NCBI RefSeq assembly: GCF_018613875.1
Contig: NZ_JAGGPJ010000040.1
Span: 1 to 41,472 of the forward strand
Direction of reading: 5' to 3'
Source: Arthrobacter sp. ISL-28
Lineage (GTDB): Bacteria; Actinomycetota; Actinomycetes; Actinomycetales; Micrococcaceae
Length of the DNA stretch: 41,472 nt
A model generated the notes under the pieces. That model saw only the letters and a list, made by a program, of their open reading frames with translations. It did not search any database and was not told the DNA's origin. The position numbers and the translations under genes were made by a program. Every line of letters starts with the position of its first letter. The first letter of the stretch is position 1. Below, in pieces: positions 34,617-41,472 of the stretch.

Positions 34617-35666
34617 ATGACAACGCATGTGTTCCGCGCAGACGATACCTGCACCGCATGGAAGACCGTGCTGGAGAATTACCACGAGGATCGCAGCGAG
34701 CCGCTCGACGGGTACTACTGGTCTGATAAAGACACTTGGAGTCGCGACCGGATCCGTGCGGTGCAGGATGAGAAGATCGCATCTCTCACCCCGTTCCTCT
34801 ACGAGAACAGCGCGTTCTAGCGCCGTCGGTTCGACCGACTTTGGGTCGCCCCCATCGATGCCCACTCCGTCGAGACGATGATCGCCAACTGGCCCGTCGT
34901 CACGAAGCAGGAGATGATGGAGGACGCCCAGCAGAACCCTCCCTACGGCACCTACTCGACCACCGGCGACGCGGACTGGGCGGATCGCGGCTGGATGCTC
35001 TTCTCCTCGTCGGGATCTACCGGCACCCCCCGCGTCTTCCGCTACACCCACTTCGATCGGAAGTACTGGGAGCAAGCCAACGCTCGGGCGCTGTACTCTG
35101 GGGGGCTCCGCCGCGGCGACAGCGCCTTCCCGATGGTCGGCTTCGGCCCGCACGTCTTCGCGTGGGGCGTGCAGTACGCCCTTCGCAAGATGGGACTACC
35201 GGTGATCCCCGGTGGTGGAATGGACGGAAAGGCCCGAGCCGGCGTGGTCGACCGCTTCCGACCGCGTGTGCTTGTGTGCACGCCGTCGTACACGCTCTAT
35301 CTCGCTCGCACGATGCAGGAGCTCGGGCTCGACCCTGCCACGAGTTCGGTCGAGTGGATCGTGCAGGGAGGAGAGCCTTTCTCCGGAGTCTCGGGCACGA
35401 TCGAGCGGATCCAGGATCTGTGGGGCGCGACATCGGTCGAGTTCTATGGCTGCACAGAGGCGTCACCCCACTGTGGGGGGTATTCCTGCCCGGAGTATCA
35501 GAGCCACGACGAGAACTTCATCCACCTCATGGAGGACATTCAGGTCTGGGAGACTGTAGATCGGGAGACTCTGTCCCCGACCGCCCAGGGCGAGCGTGGC
35601 ATCTCCGTGTGCACCAACCTCAACTCGGAGAGTTCTCCGCAGCTCCGCTTCCTGAAACCAGCATGA
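34617..35666 (+). pseudogene. Aromatic acyl-CoA ligase (PaaK-like) with in-frame TAG and lost C terminus
   Basis: AMP-forming acid-CoA ligase related to phenylacetate-CoA ligase. The first 67 codons end in LTPFLYENSAF, then TAG at 34818-34820. The same frame continues RRRFDRLWVAPIDAHSVET, where the family has Tyr before the Arg run, so one base change made the stop. Downstream are the AMP-binding loop FSSSGSTGTPRVF, EFYGCTEASPHCGG and SVCTNLNSESSPQLRFL. After that the family sequence is lost and a stop follows at 35664-35666. The C-terminal lid domain is absent. GGAGG precedes the ATG. It probably once activated the acid released by the tannase-like enzyme. Confidence 0.85.
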
Positions 35667-35756
35667 GTACCCGTCATCGAGAGCCTGGAGGATGAGCAGT
35701 GTCCGATGATGAGCACTCCACGCCGCAACTGGCAACGCGTCTGAACGAGCCCCGAT

Positions 35757-36089
35757 GCTTCGCGGTCGTGTTCGGACGGTCGAGTCCGACGAGGCACGTC
35801 CCGTGGTCGCAGAGTATTTCCACCCGCGTTCTCTCGACGTGTCGGCGCAGAAGCTCGACGCCGAAGTGACCTTCGTGCGATCCGGTCCGATCACGCTGTA
35901 ACGAATCACCTACGGCTCGGAAATCAACCTCGGGAGCGACTCGCTGGAGAGCGCGTGTCAGGTCGCCATCGCCCTGACCGGCCACGTCACCTCCCACTGG
36001 AGCGCGCATTCGTGGAGTCCGAGGTCAGCGCATTGCTCGGGCGCACACCGGCACGTCCTCTCGAGTTCGATCTGGCTCGGCTCCGGTAG
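35757..36089 (+). pseudogene. AraC-family regulator fragment
   Basis: Remnant of the AraC-binding-like N-terminal domain. DEARPVVAEYFHPRSLDV and VTFVRSGPITL are followed by TAA, then RITYGSEINLGSDSLESACQVAIALTG in the same frame. After a gap and frame change comes VESEVSALLGRTPARPLEFDL up to about 36089. The DNA-binding C-terminal domain is missing. It may have regulated the tannase/ligase pair. Confidence 0.65.
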
Positions 36090-36116
36090 GCCCGTCCGGC
36101 CGCACCGGCGAATCGC

Positions 36117-37013
36117 TCAGGCGGGCGAACTCCCGTCGTTCGCGCTGGCGCGCTGGCGCGAGCCCGCGGTGGCTGCCAGATACTCCATCGATTTACGCGA
36201 AGAGTTCACGAGAGGTCGGAACCGCCCCCCCGGAGTCGCCCCTGGCGAACCCGCCGGCAGGTAGGCGGCCTGCAGTGCCGAGGTGATCGCGTCGGACGCC
36301 GTGCGCAACCCGTGCACGATGGGAGCGATGGGTGAGTTGTCGTTCGGAACGATCGCCGATATCGCAGCGACCACCGACCGACCTGGGCCGAACACCGGGA
36401 CCGCGACGCCTCGAGCATCCGGGTGAATAAGACCATCGGCCACGGAGTAGCCTCCGTGCCTCACCGAGTGGATCACCCGTCGCAACTCCTCTGCCGATCC
36501 GATGGTGTTGTCGGTGAAGCGAGTTAGTGGCGCTGCGATCACCTCGTCTTGGAGTTCTTTCGGCGCATGGGCGAGGAGAACCAGCCCAGAGGATGAGGCG
36601 TGCAGAGGCAGCCGTCCGCCGATCAGAGTGATGTTGACCACAGCATCCCGCATCGACAATCTTTCGAGGAAGAGCACCTCGTGACCTTCGAGGATTCCTA
36701 GTTGCACGTGCTGCCGGATGGACAAGTGGAGATCCTGAAGATGCGGCATCGCGATCTCTCGCAGCCCCAGCGCGCCCGGAGTACGGCACGCGATCTCCCA
36801 GAGCCGGATCCCGAGCCGGTAGGTCTTGTCGTCTCGCCGCTCGAGAAGGCCCTGCCTTTCGAGTTCGGCGACGAGTCGATGAGTCGTGGATAAGCCCAGA
36901 CCGGTTTTGCGGGCGATTTTGGACAGTGTGAGAAACGGTGCATCCACATCGAAGGCGGTGAGCACCTGCACGTAGCGGCTGAGGATGGACTGGCCGTCGG
37001 ATCGATTCGCCAT
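36117..37013 (-). CDS. IclR-family transcriptional regulator (copy 2)
   Basis: 298-aa IclR regulator related to copy 1. The helix-turn-helix is LTLSKIARKTGLGLSTTHRLVAELERQG and the effector domain has HVQLGILEGHEVLFLERLS and LPLHASSSGLVLLAHA. The last 45 residues after AAYLPAGSPG are an extra Ser/Arg-rich tail. ATG 37013 has AAGGAG 5 nt upstream; the frame is open to 37037. Unlike copy 1 it is divergent from its reductase-P450 genes. The inverted repeat at 37067-37099 lies between them and is the likely target. Confidence 0.9.
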   Translation of the reverse strand: MANRSDGQSILSRYVQVLTAFDVDAPFLTLSKIARKTGLGLSTTHRLVAELERQGLLERRDDKTYRLGIRLWEIACRTPGALGLREIAMPHLQDLHLSIRQHVQLGILEGHEVLFLERLSMRDAVVNITLIGGRLPLHASSSGLVLLAHAPKELQDEVIAAPLTRFTDNTIGSAEELRRVIHSVRHGGYSVADGLIHPDARGVAVPVFGPGRSVVAAISAIVPNDNSPIAPIVHGLRTASDAITSALQAAYLPAGSPGATPGGRFRPLVNSSRKSMEYLAATAGSRQRASANDGSSPA

Positions 37014-37066
37014 GATTCTCCTTCGGACCACGCACACGAAAGTAGCGTAAGCCTAGTCGAGCATGT

Positions 37067-37099
37067 TTCCGTTCGAAGAAAGCATCTCGATGAACGGAA
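37067..37099. promoter_or_regulatory. Candidate IclR operator between copy-2 regulator and reductase
   Basis: TTCCGTTC (37067-37074) and GAACGGAA (37092-37099) are a perfect 8-bp inverted repeat with 17 nt between, in the divergent control region. The half-site GAACGGAAG also occurs at 34537-34545, upstream of the CoA-ligase remnant, and at 32459-32467. Confidence 0.5.
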
Positions 37100-37170
37100 G
37101 TATCCTCGCTCACCCCGACCCTGATGAGTAGCGTCGGTCTCACGAAGTCGAAGGCGACTCAGGAGGTACC

Positions 37171-38148
37171 GTGAACGAGATAAGCAGTGCCACCCTCGCG
37201 GAGCGCACGCCGGGGTCGACCCTCCGGATCGCGACGAGAGAAGTGGCGGCCGAGGGGCTGATCACCTTGGATCTGGAGCGCGCTGACGGCGGCCGGCTCC
37301 CCGATTCGACGCCGGGAGCGCACATCGATGTCATGCTCGGCAATGGTCTCACCCGCCAGTACTCGCTGTGCGGCGACCCCCGCGACGCCCATCGCTATCG
37401 CGTGGCGGTGCTGCGTGAGCCGGACGGCCGCGGCGGCTCGGCTTCCATCCACGACGAGTTGACCGTCGGTTCAACGGTGGGGCTCGGTGGCCCGCGGAAC
37501 AACTTCGCGATCGTGCCGTCGAACCGCTACAAGTTCATTGCGGGGGGCGTGGGCATCACTCCGATCCTGCCGATGATCGTCGCGGCCGATCAGCTCGGTG
37601 CGAGCTGGGAATTGCTCTACCTCGGTCGGCGACGGGAGACGATGGCGTTTCTGGACGACCTGGTCCGTTATGGCGACAGGGTAACCATACATACCTCCGC
37701 CGATTCTGGCCGCGCCGACCTCGCCGCTTGGATTGGCGCGACCGATCCAGATACCAAGGTCTTCGTCTGCGGCCCGACCGGACTGCTCGATGAGGTCGAA
37801 GCTTCAACCATATCGTGGCGCACCGGATGGGTGCGTCTGGAACGATTCCAGGCCGCGAGGCACCCCGCACCGGTCCGCACAGCGCCCTTCGAGATCGAGC
37901 TCGCGCGCACAGGCCGACTCGTCACCGTCAATCCGGATGTCACGGTGGCCGAAGCCATCCGCGACGCCGGCGCCACCGTGCTCACCTCGTGCGGTCAAGG
38001 CGTCTGCGGCACCTGTGAGGTCTCGTTGCTCGCCGGCGAGGCAGACCACCGGGACGCCATTCTCGATGACTCGGAGCGCCAGGCACAGAATTGCATGTTC
38101 GTCTGCCTGTCCCGGGCACTCACAGACCGACTCGTCCTCGACGCGTGA
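37171..38148 (+). CDS. Phthalate-dioxygenase-type reductase, FMN/NAD/2Fe-2S (copy 2)
   Basis: 325-aa paralogue of the copy-1 reductase with the same order: FMN barrel (RQYSLCGD), NAD domain (FIAGGVGITPILPM, FVCGP) and C-terminal 2Fe-2S ferredoxin (SCGQGVCGTCEV and a distal Cys in QNCMFVCLSR). It starts at GTG 37171 with AGGAGG 4 nt upstream, the strongest ribosome-binding site in this block. It is followed 78 bp later by its P450. It is expected to pass electrons from NAD(P)H to that P450. Confidence 0.93.
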   Translation: MNEISSATLAERTPGSTLRIATREVAAEGLITLDLERADGGRLPDSTPGAHIDVMLGNGLTRQYSLCGDPRDAHRYRVAVLREPDGRGGSASIHDELTVGSTVGLGGPRNNFAIVPSNRYKFIAGGVGITPILPMIVAADQLGASWELLYLGRRRETMAFLDDLVRYGDRVTIHTSADSGRADLAAWIGATDPDTKVFVCGPTGLLDEVEASTISWRTGWVRLERFQAARHPAPVRTAPFEIELARTGRLVTVNPDVTVAEAIRDAGATVLTSCGQGVCGTCEVSLLAGEADHRDAILDDSERQAQNCMFVCLSRALTDRLVLDA

Positions 38149-38226
38149 ATCTGGATCCGGCGCCGCTGAGGGCCGGATGCATCCGCTGTCACGACAACGA
38201 CCGTTACGACCAGATAGGACTCGATC

Positions 38227-39441
38227 ATGAGCATCGCCGCACCTGTTCACAGCCCGTCCCTCCCCGTCAGCGATGAGGATCCCTTCTCCGAGGAGATCCT
38301 GAACGATCCGCTGCCGTTTCAGGAGCGCCTGCGCGACGCAGGTGCTGTCGTGCTCTTGGAGAAATACGGCACCTACGCAATGGGCCGTTACGACACCGTT
38401 GAGTTCGCGCTCCGCAATTGGCCGGAGTTCCAGTCGGGGGCCGGAGTCGGCCTGAGCAACTTTCGATTCGAGAAACCTTGGCGGCCACCGAGCCTGCTCC
38501 TCGAGGCGGATCCACCGCATCACAATGCGCCTCGCGCGGCGCTGGCTAAGATCTTGAGCCCTCGTTCGCTGAACCGGCTCGCTCCCGCCTGGCGTGATGA
38601 TGCAGACAAGCTTATCGACAAAGTCATCTCGTCGGGTCTCGAGTTCGATGGCGTCGAGGCTCTGTCGGAGCAGTTCCCACTCCGCGTCTTTCCTGATGCA
38701 GTGGGCCTGCGCCAGGACGGGCGCGACCTCCTGCTGCCCTACGGCGATCACCTCTTCAATGCCTTCGGCCCTGAGAACTTTCTCACCGCGAAGGGGGCGC
38801 CGCGTGCAGGCGAGCTCTCGGCGGCCGTGAACGCCATGTGTGCCCGGGACCAGCTAGCAGAGACGGGTCTTGGCGCCGATGTCTGGGCCGCCGCGGACCG
38901 AGGAGACATCACCGAGGCGCAGGCGCCCCTGATCGTTCGCTCCCTGCTCTCCGCAGGCATCGATACGACCGTGCATGGGGTGGGCTCGGTGCTGTACTAC
39001 TTCGCGACCAATCCGGAGCAATGGGAGGCGGTCAAAGCCGACCCCGGCCTCGTCCGCACGGCGTTCGATGAGGCCGTGCGGCTGGAGTCCCCGGTGCAGA
39101 CTTTCTTCAGAACAGCGACGACCGATGTCGTGGTCGACGGCGTCACCATCCCCGACGGACAGAAGATCCTCATGTTCCTCGGCTCGGCCAACCACGATCC
39201 GCGTCGGTGGGAGAACCCGGACGCCTTCGATCTCACGCGCGATCCCTCCGGGCACGTAGGCTTCGGCATGGGCGTCCATCAGTGCATCGGGCAGCACGTC
39301 GCGCGACTCGAAGCGGCCACGCTGCTGCTAGCAATGATCGAACGAATCGATACGATCGAACTGACCGACGCGCCCAGCCGACACCTCAACAACACACTCC
39401 GGGCGTGGGAGACACTCCCGCTGAGGATCACCCTGAAGTGA
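38227..39441 (+). CDS. Cytochrome P450, CYP199-like (copy 2)
   Basis: 404-aa P450, by eye well over half identical to copy 1. AGIDTT (I helix), EAVR (ExxR) and GFGMGVHQCIGQHVARLEA (haem loop) are intact. KPWRPPSLLLEADPPHH is unchanged, with R86/S89 in the carboxylate-binding spacing, so an aromatic acid is again likely. Differences cluster in the segments after 100 and around 215-225, which may alter substrate range. ATG 38227 follows AGGA. Its stop overlaps the start of the HtaA-domain gene by one base (TGATG), so the two are translationally coupled. Confidence 0.93.
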   Translation: MSIAAPVHSPSLPVSDEDPFSEEILNDPLPFQERLRDAGAVVLLEKYGTYAMGRYDTVEFALRNWPEFQSGAGVGLSNFRFEKPWRPPSLLLEADPPHHNAPRAALAKILSPRSLNRLAPAWRDDADKLIDKVISSGLEFDGVEALSEQFPLRVFPDAVGLRQDGRDLLLPYGDHLFNAFGPENFLTAKGAPRAGELSAAVNAMCARDQLAETGLGADVWAAADRGDITEAQAPLIVRSLLSAGIDTTVHGVGSVLYYFATNPEQWEAVKADPGLVRTAFDEAVRLESPVQTFFRTATTDVVVDGVTIPDGQKILMFLGSANHDPRRWENPDAFDLTRDPSGHVGFGMGVHQCIGQHVARLEAATLLLAMIERIDTIELTDAPSRHLNNTLRAWETLPLRITLK

Positions 39442-39902
39442 TGCCCGAAACGGCACCTGGGCTCTCGTGGGGCATAAAGACCAGCTTTCTGAAATACGTC
39501 TTTGAGGCAGCGGGGGGCGCTCATTTCGCGTCAGGCATGAGTCAGACCGAGGACGGACGCTATTTCTGGCCGCTGACTGCAACGACCGTGCTCGGCGACA
39601 CGGTCGTTGCGGAATTCTCGGGGAGCTTGAGAATCATCGGGCACGGAGGATCGCTTGACCTCGAACTGACTGGCTTGCGCCTCACCATCACAGAGGCGGA
39701 GGGCGGGACGCTGTCGGCGATCGATCTCGAGGCGGGAGGATCGCGATTTGTCCTGGCACGCCTCAGGACTCCCCATCCGGCGGCCGTTACCCCTGGCATT
39801 CGTGAAGTGTTCGAGACATCCCTTGATGAAGAAGGCAAGTTCTTCTTCAATGACAACTACCCTGTCGGTACTCATCTCGAGCCCCTCACCGTGCAATGGT
39901 GA
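39441..39902 (+). CDS. HtaA-domain protein coupled to P450 copy 2
   Basis: 153-aa single HtaA domain, known from corynebacterial surface haem-binding proteins. It opens LSWGIKTSFLKYV, followed by the core FSGSLRIIGHGGSLDLEL. Y19 and H68 fall where HtaA repeats have their haem-ligand Tyr and its partner His (family knowledge). There is no signal peptide and no membrane anchor, so it should be cytoplasmic, unlike classical HtaA. It starts at the TGATG overlap with the P450 stop. A role in haem delivery, haem buffering or as an accessory subunit for the P450 is inferred from coupling alone. The aromatic operon of copy 1 lacks it. Confidence 0.8.
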   Translation: MPETAPGLSWGIKTSFLKYVFEAAGGAHFASGMSQTEDGRYFWPLTATTVLGDTVVAEFSGSLRIIGHGGSLDLELTGLRLTITEAEGGTLSAIDLEAGGSRFVLARLRTPHPAAVTPGIREVFETSLDEEGKFFFNDNYPVGTHLEPLTVQW

Positions 39903-39978
39903 GATCGAGGGACGACCTCAGTTGAGGGGCATCACTACCGTGTTCCGGCGCAGTCTCGAATCCAGCCAAGTACTGAAT

Positions 39979-40007
39979 GGCACGCCACAGCGTTGGGGTG
40001 GCGTGCC
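39979..40007 (+). terminator. Probable terminator after the HtaA-domain gene
   Basis: GGCACGCCAC (39979-39988) pairs exactly with GTGGCGTGCC (39998-40007) across a 9-nt loop, about 75 bp after the stop. No long T-run follows. Confidence 0.5.
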
Positions 40008-40165
40008 GGTGCCCGGCAGACCCGGGTTGGTCAGACCTACCGCTCGACGCGCGCCCCTCATCGTGCGGTGTCCAGAGAGGTGACACCTTCGGAACGCCTC
40101 TGTATGCCCCAAATGCGCCGACGGATGAACCTGCTGCTGACGAGCCCGTGAAACAACGTTCTCGG

Positions 40166-40541
40166 CTAGATCGTCACCATGCCTGCGGCGCGGAGTTGCC
40201 GGCTCCATGCCTGGGTGGCGACCTGCACGGCGTCCCACGGGGAGCCGAGCGGGGGTGTGTAGGAGAGGTCGAGGTCGCTCATTGCGTCGACGGTCATGCC
40301 GTGGTGCAGGGCGGTGGCGTAGGTGTCGACCCGTTTGGCGATCTCGGCACCGCGGGCGCCGAGGAGCTGCGCGCCGAGGAGGAGTCCGGTGTCGGTGTCG
40401 CCGGTGATGCGGATGCTCAGCGGCTTCACCCCTGGATAGTACGCCTTGTGGTCGTCCGCGATCGCGGTTCCGCTGCGGGGTGTAGCCGGCGGCGACGGCT
40501 TCGTGGTCGCGGAGGCCGGTGCGTGCGGCGACGAGGTCCAA
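40166..40541 (-). pseudogene. C-terminal fragment of an FAD disulfide-oxidoreductase-like protein
   Basis: The 40166-40429 part reads as the dimerisation domain of CoA-disulfide reductase/NADH-oxidase/mercuric-reductase relatives: KPLSIRITGDTDTGLLLGAQLLG, AKRVDTYATALHHGMTVDAMSDLDLSYTPPLGSPWDAVQVA. Just upstream (40430-40541) the segment LVAARTGLRDHEAVAAGYTP is in a different frame, and the rest of the protein is absent. It is therefore a frameshifted, 5'-truncated scrap left by rearrangement. Confidence 0.7.
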
Positions 40542-40545
40542 GAAT

Positions 40546-40914
40546 ATGGGCGCTGGCCACTACATGCGAACGCACGCTGATTTCTACGACAACGGGGGAA
40601 TTGCTGCGTGGACTAGGACTGAATCGGTAACTTGGTTTGGCGGCTACGTCGGGACGGTAGCCGTGATTGTCTACGACAAGAACGGTTTCTTCATAGACGC
40701 TACTCCTGTGCAAGCCTTCGGCGTAAACGGCACAGCCTGGGGTGGTAGCGACCGAACCGACACCTGGTATCACACGTGGGATGCCGAATTCGCGGCGCGG
40801 GCTGCCGGTGGTACGTTGCTCGCCGTTCATAGTTGGAGGTTCGACGCCAGGGCTTTGGTGAAGGCTGCAGAGGCAGCTAAGACTCTGGTAGCGGCCTTGG
40901 CAATCGTCGCGTAG
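40546..40914 (+). CDS. Unrecognised protein (about 122 aa)
   Basis: I do not recognise the family. The frame is rich in aromatic and Gly residues (WTRTESVTWFGGYVGTVAV, YDKNGFFIDATPVQAFG, GGSDRTDTWYHTW) and reads as one beta-rich domain with a short C-terminal helix. There is no signal peptide or membrane helix. The start is ATG 40546 (GAGG 8 nt upstream) or ATG 40564. Its base composition is less GC-rich than its neighbours. It lies between a gene fragment and an IS30 copy, so it is probably imported cargo. Confidence 0.5.
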   Translation: MGAGHYMRTHADFYDNGGIAAWTRTESVTWFGGYVGTVAVIVYDKNGFFIDATPVQAFGVNGTAWGGSDRTDTWYHTWDAEFAARAAGGTLLAVHSWRFDARALVKAAEAAKTLVAALAIVA

Positions 40915-41005
40915 GGGGCAATGCCGACAAGGCGACGCATGCCTTTGTTACGTTGGTGGGGGCCAACGGCTCAGTGCCCGTTAGCCGGTCGGCGGATTCA
41001 GGCGG

Positions 41006-41472
41006 TCATTGCAACAGGAGGTTTTCGATCAGTTCGATCGGTTTCCTGAACTCTAGTCTTTTGCGCGGCCGGTCGTTGAGTTCCTGGGCAACCCAGTCGA
41101 GGTCTGCGGCGCTGTGGATGCTCAGGTCCGTGCCCTTGGGGAAATACTGGCGCAGCAGGCCATTGGTGTTTTCATTGATGCCGCGCTGCCAGGGCGAGTG
41201 CGGGTCGCAGAAGTAGATCTCGATGCCGGTGTCGATCTTCATGGTTTTCCAGTCCTGCATCTCGATGCCCTGATCCCAGGTCAGGGAATGCCGCAGCGAC
41301 TCAGGGAGCGTCTTGATCTTCGCGGCCAGCGCATCACGCATCTGCTCGGCCTTGTACCCGTCCGGCAGGTGCACGAGCATCGTGTAATTGGTGGTCCGCT
41401 CGACCAGCGTCCCGATCGCGGACTGATTTCCCTTGCCGATTATTAAATCCCCTTCCTTACGGTGTTGTTGTG
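41006..41472 (-). mobile_element. IS30-family transposase, 5' part beyond window
   Basis: C-terminal 155 residues of an IS30 DDE transposase. The frame is open to the right edge (EGDLIIGKGNQSAIGTLVERT, carrying the first Asp). The second Asp is in LTWDQGIEMQ and the Glu is in GINENTNGLLRQYFPKGTDL. The tail ELNDRPRKRLEFRKPIELIEN ends at 41006. The insertion sequence end should lie just left of the stop, near 40990-41010. The other end is outside the window. Confidence 0.92.

Noticed and set aside
39918..40541. 207-codon - strand frame covering the flavoprotein fragment region
   Set aside because: Only its first 37 codons (40431-40541) are real protein sequence, from the fragment's upstream frame. 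The rest is a shadow of the dimerisation-domain fragment.
1..41472. CRISPR arrays, tRNA or rRNA genes, replication origin
   Set aside because: No regularly spaced repeats, cloverleaf-like segments, rRNA motifs, replication-initiator genes or iteron arrays were seen on reading both strands.

Overview
The window looks like a high-GC actinobacterium of the Micrococcaceae (Arthrobacter, Paenarthrobacter or Pseudarthrobacter type). The grounds are GC-rich codon use, frequent GTG/TTG starts, an actinobacterial-type RpiB, transaldolase and triosephosphate isomerase, and IS110/IS30 elements. It is an accessory region, either plasmid or genomic island: four catabolic blocks are separated by decayed mobile elements and broken genes. 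No rRNA, tRNA or CRISPR array was seen.

Bases 1-4330 (+) hold an aldehyde dehydrogenase that runs in from the left edge, a flavin-dependent (fumarate-reductase/TcuA-like) oxidoreductase, an unrecognised and possibly degraded stretch, and a two-domain ABM-like protein. Bases 4331-5518 (-) hold a class III nucleotide cyclase preceded by a DUF3892 protein, a two-gene pair that could be a signalling or Pycsar-like defence unit. A 1.1 kb gene-free stretch and a GT1-type glycosyltransferase (-) follow.

Bases 8640-26011 are a sugar-alcohol catabolic island. Its main operon (9952-19619, +) has a split transketolase (two genes), an FGGY kinase, a short-chain dehydrogenase, an RbsCBA-type ABC transporter, a SorC-family regulator and a second short-chain dehydrogenase. 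RpiB and a type II lumazine synthase (RibH2-like) are divergent from it. A lone RibB (-) is divergent from a second (+) unit: full-length transketolase, transaldolase, a 68-aa protein, an ABM monooxygenase-like protein and triosephosphate isomerase. A 15-bp-arm palindrome lies between ribB and tkt, and its half-site recurs at the promoter of the split transketolase. Together the genes can import a polyol, oxidise it, phosphorylate it and feed it into the non-oxidative pentose phosphate pathway. A C4 substrate (erythritol/threitol type) or a C5 polyol both fit. The island ends in a frameshifted, truncated polyol permease and a decayed IS110 transposase.

Bases 27122-31644 (-) are an aromatic-acid operon: IclR regulator, phthalate-dioxygenase-type reductase, CYP199-like P450 and aromatic-acid MFS symporter. 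Bases 36117-39902 carry a second version: IclR (-) divergent from reductase, P450 and a translationally coupled HtaA-domain (haem-binding type) protein (+). Between the two lie an integrase fragment, a cytoplasmic tannase/feruloyl-esterase family protein lacking the usual cysteine pair, an aromatic acyl-CoA ligase killed by an in-frame TAG and truncation, and AraC regulator remnants. The right end has a flavoprotein fragment, an unrecognised ORF and a partial IS30 transposase.
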